This document shows positions 43,799 through 51,961 of a DNA stretch of 53,494 bases, piece after piece. A program made the position numbers and the translations under genes. The notes beneath the pieces were generated by a model. It was not told the DNA's origin, did not search any database, and saw only the letters and a list, made by a program, of their open reading frames with translations. Each line of letters begins with the position of its first letter. Position 1 is the first letter of the stretch. Origin of the DNA: Giesbergeria sp. (GTDB taxonomy: Bacteria > Pseudomonadota > Gammaproteobacteria > Burkholderiales > Burkholderiaceae_C); contig JAKLLE010000019.1 in NCBI GenBank assembly GCA_023150295.1, forward strand, positions 1 through 53,494, in the 5' to 3' direction.

Positions 43799-45523
43799 AT
43801 GAAGGACGTTACGGGCGACTTTCTGGATGAACTTCGACGCATGGCCACGGAGACGGAATGGCTGGAGTTCAAGCGTGCCGGACAAACGTTCAGCTTTGAC
43901 CAAATGGCGCAGTACGTCTCTGCGCTGGCCAACGAAGCCAATCTGCACCGTCGCGAAGAGGGCTGGCTGGTCATGGGTATTGATGACAGGCTGGAGGCAG
44001 CCACCGGTATGCGCCCGGCGATCGGAACAGAGTTTGCACGCTCATTGCCTGAGCTCAACCGGATCAGAGAGTCGGTGGCTGCCCAAACGGCACCAGCCGT
44101 CGTTTTGCATCCCCCTTATGAACTGGAAGTGGCCCGACCAAACGGAGCGCCAGCGCGGGTGCTTCTGTGGCGTATTCCGGCTGCGCCCCGAGGGGTGCCG
44201 GTCTCTTGCAAGGGCCACTACTGGGGGCGCAATGGTGAGAAGCTGTGCGGGCTGCCCTTGCACAAGCTTGATACCTTGCGCGCGCAATCGGCGCTGCACG
44301 ATTGGTCTGCAGCGGTGGTCACGCACGATTGGACACTGCTGTCGGCGCCCGCCGTTGCCAGGGCTCGGGAGCTGTACGCGCGTCGTTACGCCAGCAAGCC
44401 CGATATCGTCAAAGAGATGCTGGAGCAGACGGATGCGCAGTTTTTGCATTCGCTGCGGTTGGCCGTCCATGGTGGCCTGACGCGGGCTGCACTGGTGCTC
44501 CTCGGCCAGCCAACGGCTGCCAGCCAGCTGGGCGGGCCCACGCCACGCATCAGCTGGCAGTTGCTGGACCACCGGGGCGATCCTGTCACGCACCAGCATT
44601 TCGGGCTGCCGCTGCTGTCATCCATTGACGCCTTGATTGCCCGCATCCGCATCATTGAGATCAACATCTTGCCGCCGCGTGAGGTGGCGCCGCTGAACCT
44701 GCCCAATTACGACGATTGGGTGCTGCGCGAAGCCTTGCATAACTGCGTAGCGCACCAGGATTACACACAGGGCGGGCGCATTTTGGTGACGGAGGGGCCC
44801 GACACGCTGCGTTTCTTCAACTATGGAGAGTTTCTGCCCGGATCGCTGGACAAGGTTTTGCATGCGCAGCAGCCCGAACAGCGCTACCGCAATGCCTGCC
44901 TGGCCGATGCGATGGTGGAGCTGGACTTGATGGAGACCCTCAACCGTGGCGTGAAAGGAATGTTCCGCAAGCAAAAGGAGCGCTTCTTCCCGCTGCCCGA
45001 TTACGACATCGTCGGACAACCTGCATCCGTTAGCGTCATGCTGTATGGCCGCGTCCTGGACAAGGGGTACGTCGACGCCTTGATGACGAACAGCGACCTC
45101 AGCCTTGAAGACGCCGTGCTGCTTGACCAGGTTCAAAAGGGGCGCCAGCCACCGGCGAGCCAATTGCGGCGTCTGCGTGCCAAGGGTTTGGTCGAGGGGC
45201 GCAGCCCCAGGCTGCGGATCTCCGCACAGGTGGCGGTTGCAATGGGGCAAGAGGTGGCTTACCTCAATCAAAAAGGCCCGTCCGTTGAGGACTGCAAAAA
45301 GGCGGTGTGCGATTTGCTCGCCTTGGCGCCCCAGCCTCGCACCAAGATCGATGACCGGTTAATGCCCAGCTTGATGCTGTGGATCCCCGGGGCGTCGGAG
45401 CGCAAAAAGTACATCAAGGAACTGCTAGCCGACATGGCGCGGCAGGGGACGATTCGCAATATTGGCAAACCGACCCGTGGGGCTGTTTGGGCGCTAGTTG
45501 CGCCAATGAGTCCCGGCGCTTAG
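43799..45523 (+). CDS. AlbA_2-domain ATP-binding protein (putative regulator) within the R-M locus
   Basis: This 574-residue protein starts with an AlbA_2/Schlafen-type domain (about 18-140, TEWLEFKRAGQTFSFDQMAQYV...GWLVMGIDD). A central region matches the HATPase_c_4 domain typical of 'ATP-dependent DNA helicase RecG-like / transcriptional regulator' annotations (about 300-410, WVLREALHNCVAHQDYTQGG). Winged-helix-like C-terminal segments follow (VLLDQVQKGRQPPASQLRRL). Such proteins are found in defence loci, but the exact role is unknown. It lies between mod and res with a 3-nt gap from mod. The GC content is lower than that of flanking genes. Confidence 0.85.
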   Translation: MKDVTGDFLDELRRMATETEWLEFKRAGQTFSFDQMAQYVSALANEANLHRREEGWLVMGIDDRLEAATGMRPAIGTEFARSLPELNRIRESVAAQTAPAVVLHPPYELEVARPNGAPARVLLWRIPAAPRGVPVSCKGHYWGRNGEKLCGLPLHKLDTLRAQSALHDWSAAVVTHDWTLLSAPAVARARELYARRYASKPDIVKEMLEQTDAQFLHSLRLAVHGGLTRAALVLLGQPTAASQLGGPTPRISWQLLDHRGDPVTHQHFGLPLLSSIDALIARIRIIEINILPPREVAPLNLPNYDDWVLREALHNCVAHQDYTQGGRILVTEGPDTLRFFNYGEFLPGSLDKVLHAQQPEQRYRNACLADAMVELDLMETLNRGVKGMFRKQKERFFPLPDYDIVGQPASVSVMLYGRVLDKGYVDALMTNSDLSLEDAVLLDQVQKGRQPPASQLRRLRAKGLVEGRSPRLRISAQVAVAMGQEVAYLNQKGPSVEDCKKAVCDLLALAPQPRTKIDDRLMPSLMLWIPGASERKKYIKELLADMARQGTIRNIGKPTRGAVWALVAPMSPGA

Positions 45524-45626
45524 CCAATTCTTTTCCAATGAAAAATTAAAAACCCTTATAAATCAATTGCTTGCATTGGCGCATTGGCTAAAGATCGCCA
45601 AAATTTGCGCCAATTCAATCCAATCC
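45499..45626. promoter_or_regulatory. AT-rich region with repeated TGCGCCAAT motifs upstream of res
   Basis: TGCGCCAAT occurs at 45499-45507 and 45606-45614, and its reverse complement at 45575-45583; the last two form a 9-bp inverted repeat. A longer direct repeat, GCCAATTC plus TCCAAT, is at 45523-45540 and 45610-45626. This is the only AT-rich gap within the R-M locus, so it is a good candidate for the res promoter and an operator. Confidence 0.5.
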
Positions 45627-45628
45627 CC

Positions 45629-48322
45629 ATGACCCCCATCACCCTCAAGACCTACCAGCAAGCCGCCCTGGACACCCTGGCCGGTTTCGCCCGTACGGCG
45701 CGCCTGCAAGGGGCTGCGCAGGCGTTTGCGTCGCTGGCGGGCCGCCCTTACCAGGCAGATGCTTTTGGCGAGGTGCCCTGCGTGTGTCTGCGCGTTCCCA
45801 CGGGCGGCGGTAAGACCGTGCTGGCCGCGCACGCCGTGCCGATGCTGGCGCGCGCGTGGGCGGCCGTGGATGCACCCGTGGCGCTGTGGCTGGTGCCCAG
45901 CGATGCGATCCGCACGCAAACCCTCAAGGCGCTGCAAACGCCCGGCCACCCCTACCGCGCCGCGCTGGCCGACGCCTACGGCGAGGGCCTGCGCGTGTGC
46001 GCGCTCGAAGACGTGGCGCAGATCGCCGCGCCCGAGTGGGGCCGCAACGCCGTCGTGGTGGTGGCGACGATCCAGAGCTTTCGCGTCGAGGATGCGGGCC
46101 AGCGCAACGTGTACAGCTTTTCCGAGAGCTTCGAGCCCCATTTCAGGGGCGTGGACGGTCGCGCCCTGGCGTGCCTGCAGAATCTGCCCGACGCGCTGGT
46201 CGCGCCCGAGGATGTGGCGCGCGACACCACGGGCGTGCTGGCGGGCTTTGTGGGGCAGCCACGCTGGAGCCTGGCCAACTGGCTGGCGCTGCACCGGCCC
46301 CTGGTGATCGTGGACGAGGCGCACAACACCAAGACGGACAAGAGCTTCACGGCGCTGCAGCGGCTGAACCCCTCGCTCATCCTGGAGCTGACCGCCACAC
46401 CGATTGCCGCCAAGACCAATGTGCTGTACCACGTGAGCGCGCAGGAACTGGCCGCCGAGGACATGATCAAGCTGCCCATCGTGCTGGCAGAGCACCCCGA
46501 AGGCTGGCCCGCCGCCGTGTTTGGCGCGGTGCAGACGCAACGCAAGCTGGAGGCAGAGGCGCTCAAGGACGAAGCCGATGGCCATGGCTATGTGCGTCCC
46601 ATCGTGCTCTTTCAGGCGCAGAACGAGGGGGACGAAATGCCGCCTGAGAAGCTGCGCAACTATCTGGTGAATGAGCTGCAATTGCCCGCCAACCAGATCG
46701 TGGTGGCCACCGGCAAGGAGCGCGGCTTGGACGACATCCACCTCGCTGCGCGCGACTGCCCGGTGCGCTACGTCATCACCGTGCAGGCCCTGCGCGAGGG
46801 CTGGGACTGCCCTTTTGCCTACGTGCTGTGCAGCCTGCAAAAGCTCAGCAGCGCCACGGCGGTGGAGCAGTTGCTGGGCCGCGTACTGCGCATGCCCCAT
46901 GCCCAGCGGCGCGGGCGCGAGGCGCTCAACCGTGCCTACGCCCATGTGTGCGCGGCCGAGTTCTCGCAGGCCGCGCATGCGCTGGCGGACCGGCTGATAC
47001 AGCACATGGGCTTCGAGGCGCTGGATGTGGCCTCGATGATCGCACCGCCTTCGGCGCTGCCACTGTGGAGTGATTTGGAGCCAAATCAGCCTGCAGCGCC
47101 CGTCATTCAAGCGCCGATAGCTACTGTTTTTGAAGCACCCAGCGCCACGCCAGAGCTGTTGGCCTTGCCCGGCGTGCAAGTGCAGACCATGGCAGGAATG
47201 CCGCAGGTGGTGGTGGCGGGCCACATTGGCCAGGACACCGAAGCACTGCTGCTGGCCCAGGTGCGCGGCGCCAAAAAGCAAGAGCAGGTGCGTGAGCAGG
47301 TGGCGCAGCACAACGCACTGGTGGCGGCACAGGCGGCGCCCGCTTCGCGCGGCACGCCCTTCGCGCCACTGCCCCGGCTGGCCTACCGCACGGCAGCGCA
47401 GGCGCCGCTGTGGCCGCTGGAGCGCGAGGCGGTGCTGGAAGAGATGGAGCTGGATTTGCTGCAGCCCCAGGCCGTGCAGTTGCCGGGTTTTCACGCCGCC
47501 CAGGAGGCGGAGTTGTTTGAAATTGGTATGCAGAACGCCCGTGTGACGCTGCGCCATGCCGACAGCACCCAGATGGCCATGGACTGGATCAGCAGCAGCA
47601 TCGACGCACCCACGCTGGTGGGCTGGCTGGACCAGTTGCTGTTCAAGGCCCCCGATCTGGCGGGACTGACACAAGGCGAGCGACGCGCCTACCTGGCGGC
47701 GGTGGTGAACCACCAGTTGCACACCTGCGGCGTGCCGCTGGTGGTGCTGGCACAGGCACGCTTTCGCCTGGCGCGCGACATCGAATCGCATGTAGCCCAG
47801 TTACGCCAAACGGCAGCACAGCGCACGTTCCGGCAAAAGGTGCTGGCCCAGGGCGATGGCAGCGCCTGGCTGGTAGAGCCCGACTGGGCACACCCCCATG
47901 TGTTCGAGCCGGGCCGGTATCCGGTGCCCGTGGCTTCGCGCTACAGCGGGCGCTACCAGTTTGGCAAGCACTACTTCCCGGTGCTGGCCGATCTGAAGGA
48001 CGGTGGGCAGGAGTTCCAGTGCGCGCAACTCATAGACCGCCACCAGCGCGTGCGCCACTGGGTGCGCAACCTCGACACGGCGCCCTGCGGCTTTGGCCTG
48101 CCCACGTCGCGCGGGCGCTTTTACGCCGATTTTGTGGCCGAGCTGCTGGACGGGCGCGTGGCGCTGCTGGAGTTCAAAGGCGCGCATCTGATGAACGATC
48201 CCTACGAAATCGAGAAACGCCAGGTCGGAGAGCTGTGGGCGCGCACCAGCAGCAATCGCGCCGTGTTTGGCTGGCTGAGCTATGAGGGCTTGGCGCAGCA
48301 ACTGGACACGGCACTGGCATGA
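45629..48322 (+). CDS. res: Type III restriction enzyme, Res subunit (DEAH helicase-nuclease)
   Basis: This 897-residue protein has superfamily 2 helicase motifs: PTGGGKT (about 57), DEAH (about 228), TATP (about 254) and a C-terminal helicase half with LREGWDCPFAYVLCSLQKLSSATAVEQLLGR around residues 390-420 (motif VI region). A PD-(D/E)xK nuclease core, ADFVAELLDGRVALLEFKG (about 832-850), sits near the C-terminus. It needs Mod for site recognition. ATG 45629 is preferred to a TTG 45 nt upstream. Repeat R7 is in frame in the middle linker. Its stop overlaps the next gene by ATGA. Confidence 0.92.
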   Translation: MTPITLKTYQQAALDTLAGFARTARLQGAAQAFASLAGRPYQADAFGEVPCVCLRVPTGGGKTVLAAHAVPMLARAWAAVDAPVALWLVPSDAIRTQTLKALQTPGHPYRAALADAYGEGLRVCALEDVAQIAAPEWGRNAVVVVATIQSFRVEDAGQRNVYSFSESFEPHFRGVDGRALACLQNLPDALVAPEDVARDTTGVLAGFVGQPRWSLANWLALHRPLVIVDEAHNTKTDKSFTALQRLNPSLILELTATPIAAKTNVLYHVSAQELAAEDMIKLPIVLAEHPEGWPAAVFGAVQTQRKLEAEALKDEADGHGYVRPIVLFQAQNEGDEMPPEKLRNYLVNELQLPANQIVVATGKERGLDDIHLAARDCPVRYVITVQALREGWDCPFAYVLCSLQKLSSATAVEQLLGRVLRMPHAQRRGREALNRAYAHVCAAEFSQAAHALADRLIQHMGFEALDVASMIAPPSALPLWSDLEPNQPAAPVIQAPIATVFEAPSATPELLALPGVQVQTMAGMPQVVVAGHIGQDTEALLLAQVRGAKKQEQVREQVAQHNALVAAQAAPASRGTPFAPLPRLAYRTAAQAPLWPLEREAVLEEMELDLLQPQAVQLPGFHAAQEAELFEIGMQNARVTLRHADSTQMAMDWISSSIDAPTLVGWLDQLLFKAPDLAGLTQGERRAYLAAVVNHQLHTCGVPLVVLAQARFRLARDIESHVAQLRQTAAQRTFRQKVLAQGDGSAWLVEPDWAHPHVFEPGRYPVPVASRYSGRYQFGKHYFPVLADLKDGGQEFQCAQLIDRHQRVRHWVRNLDTAPCGFGLPTSRGRFYADFVAELLDGRVALLEFKGAHLMNDPYEIEKRQVGELWARTSSNRAVFGWLSYEGLAQQLDTALA
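47081..47136 (+). repeat. Dispersed repeat copy R7, in frame inside res
   Basis: CCAAATCAGCCTGCAGCGCC, a short centre, then CAAGCGCCGATAGCTACTG and TTTTTGAAGC follow the family pattern. It is translated as PNQPAAPVIQAPIATVFEA, a Pro/Ala-rich insert between the helicase and nuclease parts. Confidence 0.65.
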
Positions 48323-49878
48323 GCACTCCTGGCAACGCCCCTGGCATCACAAGCCCGGCCGAACCCCTGCCCACCGCCCGCCCCATCGACGTCGCCCTGC
48401 TGGCCAGCGTGTTCGTGGTGGCAGCCTGCGGTCTGCTGTACGAGCTGGCGGCGGGGGCCCTGGCTTCGTATGTGCTGGGGGACTCGGTGCTGCAGTTCTC
48501 CACCATCATTGGCACCTACCTGTTTGCCATGGGCGTGGGCTCGTGGCTTTCGCGCTATTTCGAGCACCAGCTGCCCGCACATTTTTTGCGCATCGAGCTG
48601 CTCGTGGCGCTCATCGGCGGCATGCTCCCGGCCACGCTGTTTCTGGCCAATGCCTATGTGCCCGAGGCCTTCCGGCTGCTGCTGTACGGCATGGTGCTGC
48701 TGGTGGGCACGCTGGTGGGGCTGGAGATTCCGCTGGTCATGCGCATTCTCAAGCGCAATGTGGCGCTCAAGGACCTGGTGTCGCAGGTGCTCACCTTTGA
48801 CTACCTGGGCGCACTGGCGGTGTCGCTGGCCTTTCCGCTGCTGCTGGTGCCGCAGCTGGGCCTGATCCGTACCGGCCTGCTGTTCGGGCTGATGAACGCT
48901 GCCGTGGCCGTTTGGGCGCTGTGGCTGTTTCGCGATGAGCTGCGCCGCCTGGGCGAGCACGCCGCAGCCTGCGCGCTGGTGCTGGGCCTGCTGGCGGCGG
49001 GCATGGTGGGGGCGGGCCGGATCACCAGCCTGGCCGAGGACAAGTTCTACCAGGATCGCATTGCGTTCTCGACCACCTCGCCCTACCAGCGCATTGTGGT
49101 GACGCAGGGGCGCACCGGCCACCGGCTGTACCTCAACGGCAACCTGCAGTTTGCCCAGCGCGACGAGTACCGCTACCACGAGGCGCTGGTGCACCCCGCC
49201 ATGGCGGCACACGGCGGTCCGCGCAAGGTGGCTGTGCTGGGCGGGGGCGACGCCATGGCGGTGCGCGAAATCCTGAAGTACCCCTCGGTCGAATCGGTCA
49301 CGCTGGTGGAGCTGGACCCTGCCATGACCACGCTGTTCCGCGACAACCCCCAGCTGGCACAGCTCAACGGCCATGTGCTGCGAGACCCGCGCGTCACGGT
49401 CGTCAACACGGACGCCTTTCAGTGGCTGCAGCAGGGCAGCGATACCTTCGATGTGATCGTGGTCGACTTTCCCGACCCCACCAACTTTTCGATTGGCAAG
49501 CTCTACACCAACAGCTTTTACGCCCTGCTGGATCAGCGCCTGGCCGCCAGCGGCTACGCCGTGGTGCAGACCACCTCCCCGCTGGTGGCGCGCGAGAGCT
49601 TCTGGACCGTGGCGCAGACCATCGAATCGGTGGGCCTGCGCACCACGCCCTACCACGCGCATGTGCCCAGCTTTGGCGAGTGGGGCTTCATCATCGCCAG
49701 CCGCAGGCCCTGGCGCCTGCCCGAGACGCTGCCCAGCGGCCTGCAGTTCCTGACCCCGGGCACGCTGGCGCTGCTGCTGGAGTTTCCGCAGGACATGGCG
49801 CGCGTGCCCACCGAGGTCAACCGCCTGTCGAACCAGGTGCTGGTGCATACCTTTGAGCGCGAGTGGGGAAAGCACTAG
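48319..49878 (+). CDS. Membrane-anchored spermidine-synthase-like aminopropyltransferase
   Basis: This 519-residue protein has about seven transmembrane helices in the first 230 residues (starting LLASVFVVAACGLLYELAAG). A SpeE-like Rossmann domain follows, with KVAVLGGGDAMAVREILKYP (SAM-type glycine loop), VTLVELDPAM and VIVVDFPDPTNFSIGKLYT. The catalytic-loop aspartates of spermidine synthases appear as DFPDP, so it may transfer an aminopropyl group or have a changed substrate. It overlaps res by 4 nt (ATGA). The DUF350 and DUF4178 partners of this family lie about 7 kb upstream, and a flavin oxidoreductase follows. Confidence 0.88.
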   Translation: MSTPGNAPGITSPAEPLPTARPIDVALLASVFVVAACGLLYELAAGALASYVLGDSVLQFSTIIGTYLFAMGVGSWLSRYFEHQLPAHFLRIELLVALIGGMLPATLFLANAYVPEAFRLLLYGMVLLVGTLVGLEIPLVMRILKRNVALKDLVSQVLTFDYLGALAVSLAFPLLLVPQLGLIRTGLLFGLMNAAVAVWALWLFRDELRRLGEHAAACALVLGLLAAGMVGAGRITSLAEDKFYQDRIAFSTTSPYQRIVVTQGRTGHRLYLNGNLQFAQRDEYRYHEALVHPAMAAHGGPRKVAVLGGGDAMAVREILKYPSVESVTLVELDPAMTTLFRDNPQLAQLNGHVLRDPRVTVVNTDAFQWLQQGSDTFDVIVVDFPDPTNFSIGKLYTNSFYALLDQRLAASGYAVVQTTSPLVARESFWTVAQTIESVGLRTTPYHAHVPSFGEWGFIIASRRPWRLPETLPSGLQFLTPGTLALLLEFPQDMARVPTEVNRLSNQVLVHTFEREWGKH

Positions 49879-49880
49879 TG

Positions 49881-50058
49881 GTGAACACCCCCCTGTGGCG
49901 CTGCGCGCCTTCCCCCCTCTCTCGAATCGCTGCGCGATTCGGGAGGGGGGACGCTCCCGGCGCGGCGGGGCGGCCCTTGCGCGGGAGCCCTGGGCTGGGT
50001 CGCGCCGGTTTTGTGCAGCAGGGGCACTGCCACCGGCACTTGCGCTTGGGCTGCTAAA
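49881..50058. repeat. GC-rich hairpin repeat, copy S2
   Basis: GTGAACACCCCCCTG, CGCGCCTTCCCCCCTCTC and GGGAGGGGGGACG match copy S1. Here the hairpin is longer because CGAATCGC pairs with GCGATTCG inside the C-run/G-run stem (49920-49952). It fills the gap between the synthase stop and the oxidoreductase start. The part after 49960 is GC-rich with no ORF and may be repeat tail. Confidence 0.6.
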
Positions 50059-50061
50059 GCC

Positions 50062-51753
50062 ATGCAGCGCCGCCAGTTCCTCACCGCTGCCACCTCGGCC
50101 GCCACGGCACTGCTGTCGGCAGGGTGTGAGCCTGCACCACGGGCGCTGCAGGGCGGTTTTGCGGGCATCGACCTGGAGCGTGGGCACCAGGTGCGCGATC
50201 TGCTGGCGCGCGGTGCGCTGCCTGCGCCGGGGCTGGTGCGGCGTGCGCAGGTGGTGATTGCGGGGGGCGGCGTGGCGGGGCTGGCGGCGGCGCGGGCGCT
50301 GCGCCTGGCGGGGGTTCATGATTTTGTGCTGCTGGAGCTGGAGGACCAGCCCGGCGGCAACAGCCGGGCCAGCGCCGTGAACGGCGTGCCCTGCCCCATG
50401 GGCGCGCACTACCTGCCCGTGCCCGGCAACGACGCCCGCGAGGTGCAAGACCTGCTGGAAGAACTGGGCCTGCGCCAGCGCGTGGCCGGGCGCTGGCAGT
50501 ACGACGAACGCCACCTGTGCCACAGCCCGCAGGAGCGGCTGTTCTTTCAGGGCCAGTGGCAAGAAGGCCTGCTGCCCCAGCAGGACGTGGACGAGCGCAC
50601 GCTGGCGCAATACCGGCGCTTTGCACGCCAGGTGCAGGCCCTGATGCAGTCGGTGCGCTTTGCCATGCCCATGCTCAAGACTTTTGAATCAAAAAGACCT
50701 CTGGCGCCCGTCCATCAAGCGCTGGATGCTATGACTTTTGAAGCTTGGCTGGGCACCCACGGCTACGACGACCCGCACCTGCGCTGGTACCTGGACTACT
50801 GCTGCCGCGACGACTACGGCGCGGGCACGGCGCGCGTGTCGGCCTGGGCGGGCATCCACTACTTTGCCAGCCGCCACGGCTTCCATGCCCCGGGCGAGCC
50901 GATGGACGAAGCGCGCGAAGCCGTGCTCACCTGGCCCGAGGGCAACGGCTGGCTCACCCAACGCCTGGCCGCACCGCTGCGCGCGGGTGGGCAGCTGCGC
51001 ACCGGCTGCAGCGTGCTGCGCATTGCCCAGGGGCGCCACGGCGTGGAGGTGGATGCGCTGCACCACGCCAGCGGCACGGTGGAGCGCTGGCAGGCACCGC
51101 GTTGTGTCGTGGCGTTGCCGGTGTTTGTGGCGGCGCGCGTGGTGCAGCCCGCGCCCGCCTTCCTGCAGGCCGCCGCCCAGCGCCTGCACTGGGCGCCCTG
51201 GCTGGTGGCCAACATCCACCTCGACGCACCGCTGCAGGACCGCCCCGGCGCCGCGCCCGCGTGGGACAACGTGCTCTACCAGGACGCCAATCCCGGCGGC
51301 CTGGGCTATGTGGACGCCGGCCACCAGCGCCTGAACACCGGCGCCCTGATCGCTGCACCCACGGTGCTGAGCTACTACCAGGCGCTGGGCGACCAGCCCC
51401 AGGGCCGCGAACAACTGGCGAGCCAGCCCTGGATGCACTGGGCCCAGGCCGCACTGGACGCACTGGCGGTGCCCCATCCCGACCTGGCGCACCGCGCCTC
51501 GCGCGTCGACATCACCCGCTATGGCCACGCCATGGCCATCCCGGTTCCGGGACAGCTTGCTTTTTTGAGTCAAATTGGCCTCCAGCGCTTTACAGGCAAG
51601 CGCAAGCAGCTATCAAATGGTGAGCGAAATCGGTGGCTGCCCACGCCCGCCACGGCCCGGCTGGCGTTTGCGCACGCCGACTGGTCGGGCTACTCGGTGT
51701 TCGAGGAAGCCTTCACGCGCGGGCACGCGGCGGGACTGGCGGTGTTGACCTGA
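50062..51753 (+). CDS. FAD-dependent amine-oxidase-like oxidoreductase, Tat/lipoprotein signal
   Basis: This 563-residue flavoprotein starts MQRRQFLTAATSAATALLSA then GC, combining a twin-arginine-type start with a lipobox cysteine (residue 22). It is therefore probably exported folded and anchored as a lipoprotein. The FAD motif VVIAGGGVAGLAAARAL (about 72-88) is followed by the flavin-amine-oxidase ELEDQPGGNSRAS. It ends with HADWSGYSVFEEAFTRGHAA, the usual FAD-contact helix. It follows the spermidine-synthase-like gene, so an oxidised polyamine or derived product is a plausible substrate; this is inference. Two repeat copies (R8, R9) lie in frame. Confidence 0.85.
   Translation: MQRRQFLTAATSAATALLSAGCEPAPRALQGGFAGIDLERGHQVRDLLARGALPAPGLVRRAQVVIAGGGVAGLAAARALRLAGVHDFVLLELEDQPGGNSRASAVNGVPCPMGAHYLPVPGNDAREVQDLLEELGLRQRVAGRWQYDERHLCHSPQERLFFQGQWQEGLLPQQDVDERTLAQYRRFARQVQALMQSVRFAMPMLKTFESKRPLAPVHQALDAMTFEAWLGTHGYDDPHLRWYLDYCCRDDYGAGTARVSAWAGIHYFASRHGFHAPGEPMDEAREAVLTWPEGNGWLTQRLAAPLRAGGQLRTGCSVLRIAQGRHGVEVDALHHASGTVERWQAPRCVVALPVFVAARVVQPAPAFLQAAAQRLHWAPWLVANIHLDAPLQDRPGAAPAWDNVLYQDANPGGLGYVDAGHQRLNTGALIAAPTVLSYYQALGDQPQGREQLASQPWMHWAQAALDALAVPHPDLAHRASRVDITRYGHAMAIPVPGQLAFLSQIGLQRFTGKRKQLSNGERNRWLPTPATARLAFAHADWSGYSVFEEAFTRGHAAGLAVLT
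50682..50743 (+). repeat. Dispersed repeat copy R8, in frame inside the oxidoreductase
   Basis: TTTTGAATCAAAAAGACCTC, then TGGCGCCCGTCCATCAAGCG and CTGGATGCTATGACTTTTGA, a degenerate family copy. It is translated as KTFESKRPLAPVHQALDAMT. It is more diverged than R9 in the same gene, so it is probably older. Confidence 0.55.
51561..51620 (+). repeat. Dispersed repeat copy R9, in frame inside the oxidoreductase
   Basis: GTCAAATTGGCCTCCAGCGC, a short centre, then CAAGCGCAAGCAGCTATCAA, an almost consensus copy. It is translated as FLSQIGLQRFTGKRKQLSNG, a basic loop unlike the surrounding Ala-rich protein. Confidence 0.75.
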
Positions 51754-51961
51754 GCAACGCTGCATGGCGCGTCGAGCGCGGTGCTGACAGGCGCATAGCG
51801 CGCTCACCTCCAGGGTGATAGGAAAAGAAGGGCGATGCGTCAACTGTCATAAGAGCTTTCTAGTGCCAGCAAGCGGTCAGCAGCGGTTTCAAGCAACGCT
51901 AAACGATATTTTTTGGAGAAGCTACGGCTGCATAATCAATTCGATTGCTGGATAAAAAACA

